Origin: Cryptomeria japonica
Lineage: Eukaryota; Streptophyta; Pinopsida; Cupressales; Cupressaceae
Assembly: GCF_030272615.1 (NCBI RefSeq)
Contig: NC_081406.1
Location: 243,281,218 to 243,345,217 of the forward strand
Reading direction: 5' to 3'
Length of the DNA: 64,000 bases
The notes under the pieces: model-generated
What the model was told of the DNA's origin: nothing
The model's database searches: none
Seen by the model: only the letters and a program-made list of their open reading frames with translations
Position numbers and translations under genes: made by a program
Shown: positions 56,333-64,000 of the stretch, in pieces
How positions within the stretch are numbered: position 1 is the stretch's first letter
Layout of the letters: each line of letters opens with the position of its first letter

Positions 56333-56769
56333 AGACTTGAAATAGAAATCTATAGACTTGCACAAGGCAGTCTCTTTGCATGAGAAATATGTAAGAAAAC
56401 TCAAATGACATTAAAACCAAGTCTGTCTATTAAGGGTATACAATAAGTTTAAATATTTTAAAATTCTTTATTTCTTACATTAACGCTGAATTTGAAACTA
56501 AAAGTTGGTCAATGAGATTGATTTTTTTTTCTCATTTCAGATAAATGGTGAAAGAGGTTTGGTGTGCTAAGGTACCAAATCTTCACAAGATTGAAATTCA
56601 TGTCTTAGGACAACCATGAAATGCTTCAAGATGTGAGCACAATCGGAGTATGTTTGGGCACATTTACTCCAAGAAACAAAACAGTTTATCGATGCAAAAG
56701 TTAAATGATATTGTTTATGTTAATTACAACCTTTGCATTATCATAGACAAATCTTGGGCATACACTTAT

Positions 56770-58480
56770 TGTAATGTCCCCTTTTGTAAAATGCCCTAGT
56801 TTGCCCTAGATTACAACTCTCGGCCAATAATAGGGTTAGAGGGGGAGTACCTTTATCTCCTTAATAGGGAAAACCAATTGATTACAAGGTCACTTAACTA
56901 AAGGAACCCCAATCATAGCAAGCTAGGATGGGTAACTTGATAGGGTGTCTTTACAACCGTTCCCCCTCCATCAAGCCACCACCTCCCACTGACATGATTC
57001 CATCCATCACCAAGGTAGAGAGGATAAGGATTTACCCCAATGGGGTGCCCTAAGTCTAACCCTCCTAAGCCCAAATGCAGAGTACCTTCACTCCCCTTTG
57101 GCCTTATGTGGACCCGGCCATACATATGAGGTGGTGTGCTTAGGGGTGACCCCAACACCGTTCCCCCTATTTGAGATCCCTCTCTTCTCTTACCATGACT
57201 GAGAACATTCAGAACATGTGAAAGTTCCAATATATTCAGACATTCTACGTATAACAAATAAAGTGCAGAAAAATCATTAGTCAGATACAATATATAATCA
57301 ATTATAACAGCAGTGCATTGTAATCGTTAGTATGCAGAGATATATGTATGTTGATTCAGCATTTACCATATTATGCACAGGAGACTCATGCCAAACTGCA
57401 ATATTCAGTCAAACTGCTGAGTGTTTATGAAATACCAAGTCTGATGTGATGCCTCCTTGGAGTGATAAGATTGTTGTATAAGTATCTTCTCCTTCACTGG
57501 TGAAGAGTCATGTCTACTTGTTCATAAAGTTATAACCCTCCTCTCAAAAGACATCTCTGTATCTTGTGTATCCCATCCTTTCATAACGACTGGGCCCCTT
57601 GGTGAAATCACACTTAATTGGTGATTGGTTAATATATCAATTTGGACACACTAATTGATGGATAAACCAGTTAGACATTAGTTAACATATTAATAGGATA
57701 TTAATATCTTTTATGCAAGATCGCTGCCCTTGTTGTCATCTCAAGGGGGTCTCATGGAGAACATCCCTTAGTAAATCTGTTCCTCATAATTGGCATTAAT
57801 CGGTTCATTCATTTCTTCCTGCTGTTGGTCTCAATGGGGGTTTCTTAAAGAAAATTGTGACATCTTGTGTCCAAGACAATTTTCTCCTAAGGGTGCGAGT
57901 ATAGATATCTTGCAGTCTATATTAATAATACTACTAAATTCTGCATAAGAACATTATCAGGCTTCATATATTAAGCATACATATTAAGCACATCTCCATG
58001 CATAACACGAAGAACAAGGATGTTACTGCCTGTAACTTAATTCTGATCTGATCTGATCGATGGTAATTTCACTGGATGCTTTTGATTTCTTTCCTTTATA
58101 TCTCTCAATGTGAGGGAGAGGTCACACCTCTTCATCATGTATGCCCTTTGGCAAGAGACACCCTTTCACCATTAGCAGCCTTTGAAAGAGTGCAACTCTT
58201 CATTATTTCTGCCCTTTGAAAGGGACACAACCTTTTACAATCAGATCTGCACTTCTTATTTAAATCAGATCTGCACATCTGATTCCCAAATTATCCCCCC
58301 CTTCAAATGAGTTCTCTTCTCCCTTTTATACCTCATATTTGGGAGAGTCACAACTTATCATTTCATGCCTTTTGACCATTTATTAACTTAATTAAATTTT
58401 AATTATATTCTTTTATATTTTCATTTAAATTTTAAATTAATATTTACCATTAGATTCTATTTCAAAATGGGCACATTACA
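56770..58480 (-). mobile_element. 1.7 kb solo LTR with perfect target duplication
   Basis: Ends are TGTAATGTCCCC and GGGCACATTACA, flanked by CTTAT at 56765-56769 and 58481-58485. The ends match those of the LTR at 10594-12713. TATAAAAG on the minus strand at 58330-58323 suggests minus orientation; because the ends are near-symmetrical, orientation rests on that box alone. Between 58100 and 58260 there are imperfect repeats of CCCTTTGAAAGGG and ATCAGATCTGCAC. No coding sequence. Confidence 0.82.
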
Positions 58481-58489
58481 CTTATCTCC

Positions 58490-60100
58490 CATCACTTTAT
58501 AGTGTTGTTTATAACTAGGGAGGCGGATTCCAATTGCCAATGGCAACATTGGAATCTGCTTTAGGGCTGGGCCCTTTCTCATGCCACACTTAAAAGATTG
58601 TGTGTTCCCTTCAAATAGGGCCGACCCTATAAAAGAATACGCCACACATTAGATGAAATAAAACATAAAATAGCGCCAAGTTTAAATTAAACCAAGCCGA
58701 CTTAATAAAGGTCAAGCATCATACAAGTAAAGTACTTTTGGCAAGCATAAAATATAATCTTCATTCATTCAACCCTCAAGCGCATTAGCTCTGCAATCTA
58801 GTGCGAAATCTGATTGGAGAAGTAGGCAAATTCACCTATCTGCTGCAAGTTAATTCTGTGCAAATAAATCTGCACCTTGAAGGCGTAATACTTCTGTCAT
58901 ATGAAGGTGCACCTCATCCATTCATCTGCTGTGTATACCTGTCATTTATGTTGTGAAAAGTGTTGTAGAGCTAGGTCATCAAGACGCAGATCTGAAGATG
59001 ACACTTCCATTGATTTGAACAGCAAAGAAGTGTTGTTTACCCTAGGTGTTTTCATCAAGCCACCTAAGAGATAAGTATTGTAATCAGAATATTGAATATA
59101 ATCCATAATCGGATCTGAGGATCTTTTCTGGCTGGGTTTTTCCTCCTAGGAGGTTTTCCTAGGGTAATGGTGTCTTGTTTCATTTTGCTTATCTTCTATG
59201 TTTGTTCCTAAGTCTGAAAATCATTAATTCTAACTGCAAACAATCTAATTTAATAGTTAAATTCTGATTTCTCAGTCTTCCATTAATCTGAAAGTATAAA
59301 ATTCAACATATAGGAAGTTTATTCCTAATCAAATTGGATCATTGAGGTTCAATATCCCATCTTCAACAAGGAAGACCATGCATGGGTTGATCTCATGGAT
59401 CTAGAGGCAAAGATGGTAGACATGGTAGAAGAGGATAGAGCATGAGCAAACTCCTTAAATGTTGGTGTCAATGGAACACAAACAAATATCATGGTCACAT
59501 CATCATCAGGGACCTATCTCAGACACCCAAGTAGGACTTCCAACTTGCTATACAGCTATAAATGTTGAGACAAGTGATGGAGGCCCCTCCAAGCCATGGA
59601 CCTATATTTTTAGTTTTGACATTTGTTTTGATACCATGGATTTCATAATTCATGAGCATTGTTAATTTGTTACAACTGACAATATTTAAAATATATATAT
59701 CTAAAAACTTAAAAAATGTTCCATATGCTCTCTATATCCCTGTGATTAATATGCCTTAAATTTAAAAAACAACAGGTTTTTATCCCTTTTCAGTGTTTCT
59801 CTGGTTTTTGCCTGATTAAATACCAATAATTTAAAAAGATCTTTTTCTTTTGGTCTGCTGACTTATTCCCAGGAACCATTTTTGCTGATCTAGTTTTTGG
59901 TGTTAATACAAAGAAAATTCATGAAATAGAGAAAATTGTAAGATGTATGGAACTTTTGGTGATTTAAACTTATTTTTTCAAAAACTAATCCAAATTTATC
60001 TAGAAAATTAACAATTTAAAATTTAGTTGGACTGGTTGATCAGCTGTATGTTTTGACATAGGAAACCAGAAAACTGTATCTGGCATGCTTTTGATTTCTT
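58490..60100. other. LTR-like fragments, unresolved
   Basis: GGTTTTTCCTCCTAGGAGG at about 59138 matches the retroelement leader word seen at 23110. No pair of termini or gene was recognised. Confidence 0.3.
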
Positions 60101-60939
60101 GAAAGAACTAAACAAGATAGGTGTTGATGTGTTTTTTAGGCACATGCAAACACAGAATAAAATACCTTAAGTATCTTATCTCTTGAATAAAATCTCTTGG
60201 ATGCTAAAGATTAGCTTAAGGATCACCCAAAAAGACTCCAAGGTTCATATATGTAGGATCACTACGTGTGGATAAGCTTAGTTGGTCATTGTGATTGTTG
60301 TTTTATCAAGGGGCATTTATGGTTCGAAAAGATTTCATGAAGTGATAGGCAGATGATATGCAATGAAGTTTCTTCTTAAGACTACTAAATGATTATCAAA
60401 AAATGGCAAAAAGATGAGGGTTTAGAGAAATTCTAAGCTATTCTAAAATGAATGAATGAAGAAATGACACAAGTGAAACTCAACTAGTTATAGCATCGCC
60501 ATAGCTTGAACAACTTCACTAGAACTAGTGCAATCTTCTAAGGATGTTTAGAGATTTTCAAATCACTACTAATCATAGACACCATTAGTTGAATGCATAT
60601 CAATGATTGAGCAATAATCGAACTTAAACAATTTCAAGAGTTCCAATTAACCACATAAGGCTCGCTTACAATCAGCAAGAAAGCTAGTGGTATGGATAAC
60701 GAGTTTCACAATATATCAAATGCAACATTCCATCATTTAATCAAAACACTAAAACTAACATCAAAGATTGACTTGAGATGACCAAAGAACCATGCAATAA
60801 GCTTCAAGGATTGAGCAAAAACACCATAACTTAATGTTTCATTGATCCAATAGCCAAACAACAACAATTCTTCAAGTCTTTCTCTTGCCAATATTCTAAT
60901 ACTATTACTCTCTTTTACTCTAGTGCTATTACTATCATC

Positions 60940-61070
60940 ATTAACATTGCTATTAACCATTACAAATGAAATGAGTGGAGCTTATATAAGACTCCCTAAT
61001 ACAATGAAGGGTCGAGATTGAATGAAGATCAAGGGCCAAGACCTTGCCACCTAAACCCTAATTAGGGTTT
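60940..61070 (-). promoter_or_regulatory. LTR-type promoter on the minus strand
   Basis: AAACCCTAATTAGGGTTT at 61070-61053, then CTTATATAAG at 60990-60981, then CATTTCATTTGTAA. It aligns with the plus-strand promoter at 16443-16550, including TCTTGGCC between the two boxes and the 65-bp gap. Confidence 0.6.
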
Positions 61071-61192
61071 AATATAAATGAAAACCCTATCAAGATAACC
61101 ATCGTCATGAATCAACCAATGAGAAGGCAACATGTGCCGACACGAAAATCGAGAAAGCATCCTCCAATAGCGAAATGAAATGCCAAGTGGAA

Positions 61193-63999
61193 TCATAACA
61201 AACTTTCCTCTAGAACTTTGTTTCCTTTCTCCTTCTCCTTTCTGGCATATTCAATGAATCTGGACGTCATACTTTCAACTTCAGAAATTGGAATCTCAGG
61301 TAGATTCTTCATATGTTCTTCTAGGTGGATTACTTCATCAAAGTTTGTAAGAAGCATTATCTCCCATCCATGCTCAGGTTCTTTTGTCTTATCAATAAGG
61401 AACATAGTGGCATGCATAAGATCCAACTGTTTTTCTGTGATCGGTCCACCTTCTCGCTGAAAGATAACTTTTATCCTGTCCGCCAATTCTTGAATGTCCA
61501 CACATCTGTTTCAATTTCTGCCCTTTTGTCAAGAATGATGCACATCACCTCAATTATCTTGTCATGAATAGGATGGACGGTATCTTCAACTTGACTACAT
61601 TTGTTACTAATGTCTTCAAAAAGGAGTTTCTTCATTTGAAGCAAGGTCGACCATTGTAACAAATTAGGAGTTGATTCTTTTCTAATCACCCCTTCTTGTG
61701 CCAGTATCTATCTAGGTGCTTTCCTTATTGCTTGCAATACTGGAATGGTGGCGTCCTTAGCATGAGTGAAGGCATCAACTGTCACCATGAGGTTATGAAC
61801 TATCTCAAAAACTCGAATGGCTCTACCAAGTATTTTCATCATATTTCTTACAAACTCATTAGCCATTGTGAAGGATTTGTTGATCCATGCCTCTAGAAGT
61901 TGTGCTGAGTTTCTCATTTTCTCCACATGATCAACTGACTCTGCAAGAAGCAAGGGAGGTGGTGTGGCTGCTAGATTTTGATGTGTCAATGGTTGCTGAA
62001 ATTGTTGGACATAGTTCCTCCATGCATTTACCTCATTTTCTAACCTTTTGTTCTTCTCTATTTCGGCCTTTAGCTTCTCATTGACCACCTTCACTGAGTC
62101 GGTTGCTTCCTCCATGGCTTGCTCAGAAGTGAGTGGACCTAAGTCAAATGTCTCCAAATCATATTCCTCTGCCATAATCTCATCCTCGTATTTATCTACC
62201 GTTGGAGTGGCAATCTGTATCTTTCTGGAGCCTGCATCATCTCTTATTATTTTAGACATCTTTGGAGCTTTCTTTCTCTCAATGACTTCTTGAGGTCCAT
62301 TTAGAAGACTTTCTAAATCAAATGCTTGTTCTTCTTCTTCCTCTATTACCTCTTTGGTAAGCCTCTCTTTGAGCCATTCGGGGATAGAAGATCTTCCTTC
62401 TTTTACTTGCACTTCTTTGGGCAATGGTTCATTCTTGGGAGGGGAAGTTACTTCATTATCGTCTCCTTGTTCTTCATCATCACAAATCTAGATATGAAGG
62501 GCTGGATTTGATGATTCTTGAGGCATTTTCCCTTTATCTTGCCTATCATTCTTGTCATTTTGTATTGTAGACTCCATTGATTCATCTACTTCGTGAACCA
62601 TGCCTTCATCTATTCTTTGATCTTTGCATTGATTCTCTTTCTCTTGTCTAGAAGAAGCGCTAGGAGGCTGATCGGAATTTGTCTTTTGCTTCTTCTTGGA
62701 TGCTTCTTTCTTTCCTTGTTCATTCTTCCTTTTTGATCCTTTGGAATGAGAGGTGCTCTCATTGACACTTGCCCTTTCTTCTTCTTCTATCCTTGTCTCC
62801 AAATTGAATGTCATTGTCACATCTTGCTCCTTCAGTTTCTAATGTTGAATATCCACCCATCTTCGTGTGCAAGTTAAAACTTGATTCATCAATTCCCTCA
62901 AATATGTGACTTCCTTTTCATCCCAATTAATCTTTATTCCTTTATCCTCCATCTCATAAGTAGATTGGATATATCTACCACTATCTTGTGCTTGATCAGC
63001 AACTATATAGACTTTGCATTTCCTGATGAGATCAAGAGGCAGCCGAGAGTGCATCTTCTTCTTTATCTCGAAGTCATCTTGTGCGTTCATCCAAAAGTCT
63101 TCTACTTGAAACACATGCTTATGCTTTCTTCCATCCATTTCTTCTACATTACCATAGGGATCAAAATTATCTCTCGAAGCAAATGGTGTAAACAAATAGA
63201 GAGATAACTCTAGCTCGGCATATTTAGCTACTTGGAGGGAAGGACAAACTTCTATTGAATTCCCAAGTGAAATGGAATTAGTGATGACAGCTCCGTGTTT
63301 GTACCTCAATGACTTGGTACATGCTAACAATTGTCTTGTCACCTCGAGCAGCACTATCCTGTCTATGGGATAATGTGGCAACATATAAGGAGGAGAAGGA
63401 CATCCTTGGATCCTTATATATGTGAATTTGGAAAATTGAATAAACCATGCACCATATTGTTTAACAAGTGCTTGTGCCTCCGGAGACAATCTTTGATGGA
63501 TCCCACCTTGTAGTGTCCTGGTGATGTGCATTGCAAATGTATCACTGATTGTTCTATAGTGTTGTTTAGGTGGGTGCTGCAATATTTCATAAGAATCACA
63601 AACCCTCATCTCTTCGGGCCCTCTTCCAACTCTACCTCTGTGTGGTAGCCCCGCATATTCATAACTCCTTGCTAGAGAATATATGACATATGAGCTCATG
63701 TGGAATGACTTAGTAGGAATTAACCTTCTCAATTGTACATATAGGCAATTACTAATGATTCTTGCCCAATTGATCATTCCTTTCCCTTGAATAATTATTT
63801 GAATGAAAAAGAACATCCATTTATCAAAACAAAAGGCTTGAGGAGCACCTATAACTCAACCAAGCAAGGTGATTAAATCCATAAATTCCTCTTGGAACTC
63901 AATTCGGTGTGGCCCATTAGGTATCTTGTTCAGGCGAGGTCTACTCTTTTGCAGCCAATCCCTATTGATGATTGATAGGCATGCATCAGGATCATCATA
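61193..63999 (-). pseudogene. Long unknown ORF with in-frame stops (about 935 codons, runs off the window)
   Basis: One minus-strand frame runs from the window edge to about 61500, broken only by in-frame stops: TGA near 63855 and TAG at 62841, 62490 and 61710. A single frameshift near 61500 moves the tail to another frame, ending at TAA/TAG near 61193. The N-terminal part (YDDPDACLSIINRDWLQKSR ... FHMSSYVIYSLARSYEYAG) looks globular. The middle is charged and lysine-rich (HSKGSKRKNEQGKKEASKKK), then helical with coiled-coil character (KVVNEKLKAEIEKNKRLENE). I recognise no domain. It ends about 120 bp before an LTR-type promoter on the same strand, so it may be an additional ORF of that retroelement. 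From memory, similar predicted proteins are common in conifers; this was not checked. Confidence 0.6.
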
Positions 64000-64000
64000 C

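Noticed and set aside
56913..57290. 125-codon minus-strand ORF
   Set aside because: Lies wholly within the solo LTR 56770-58480 and shows no domain.
1..64000. tRNA, rRNA or CRISPR features
   Set aside because: No cloverleaf, rRNA core or spacer-repeat array was seen; the tandem repeats present are LTR modules or minisatellites.

Overview
The window looks like nuclear DNA of a gymnosperm, most probably a conifer; the Cupressales (Cryptomeria or Taxus relatives) are a guess from memory of similar repeats. The reasons are AT-rich intergenic and intron sequence, one plant gene whose introns are inflated to 14 and 26 kb by nested transposons, solo LTRs of 1.7 to 3.7 kb, plant L1-type LINEs, Copia elements and several hAT relics. 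There are no bacterial operons, rRNA genes or CRISPR arrays.

Only one gene appears to be under selection. It lies on the minus strand and fills positions 51591 to 1560. Ten exons were placed by splice sites and reading phase: 51591-51315, 51067-50882, 24609-24451, 22095-21574, 7093-6757, 6656-4268, 4139-3984, 3805-3571, 2577-2261 and 1905-1560. They join in perfect phase into about 1640 codons. The product is a fusion of an EMB8-type alpha/beta-hydrolase fold, a long acidic disordered region with membrane segments, and a C-terminal CPBP (CAAX/Abi) intramembrane protease. Its 5' exons lie beyond position 64000, so everything from 51.6 to 64 kb is probably a further large intron, or upstream DNA.

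Layout. 1-1.56 kb: 3' flank. 1.56-7.1 kb: 3' exons. 7.1-21.6 kb: a 14.5 kb intron with two decayed hAT transposase relics on the minus strand; the larger is cut by a 3.7 kb solo LTR (13702-17401, TSD ACTTG) and by a nested pair of LTR-like elements (10.1-12.9 kb). 21.6-24.6 kb: two exons around a 2.4 kb intron. 24.6-50.9 kb: a 26.3 kb GC-AG intron. It carries a complete but dead Copia element (25950-38819, TSD ATTAT) with a LINE inserted in its leader (27.56-34.05 kb), a second LINE relic split by an LTR, the 3' end of another Copia element, and a hAT relic. 50.9-51.6 kb: two hydrolase exons. 51.6-64 kb: a possible SINE, a palindromic minisatellite with a downstream TATA box, a solo LTR (56770-58480, TSD CTTAT), an LTR-type promoter on the minus strand, and a long decayed ORF of unknown function (63996-61193).

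The most unusual signals are repeated imperfect palindromes in several LTR-like elements. The clearest is a 39-bp dyad present 13 times in the 3.7 kb LTR at a step of about 167-177 bp. A perfect palindromic double telobox lies 65 bp from the TATA box in two related LTR promoters on opposite strands. The hydrolase part of the gene lacks the nucleophile serine and the usual histidine, and its 26 kb intron uses a GC donor.
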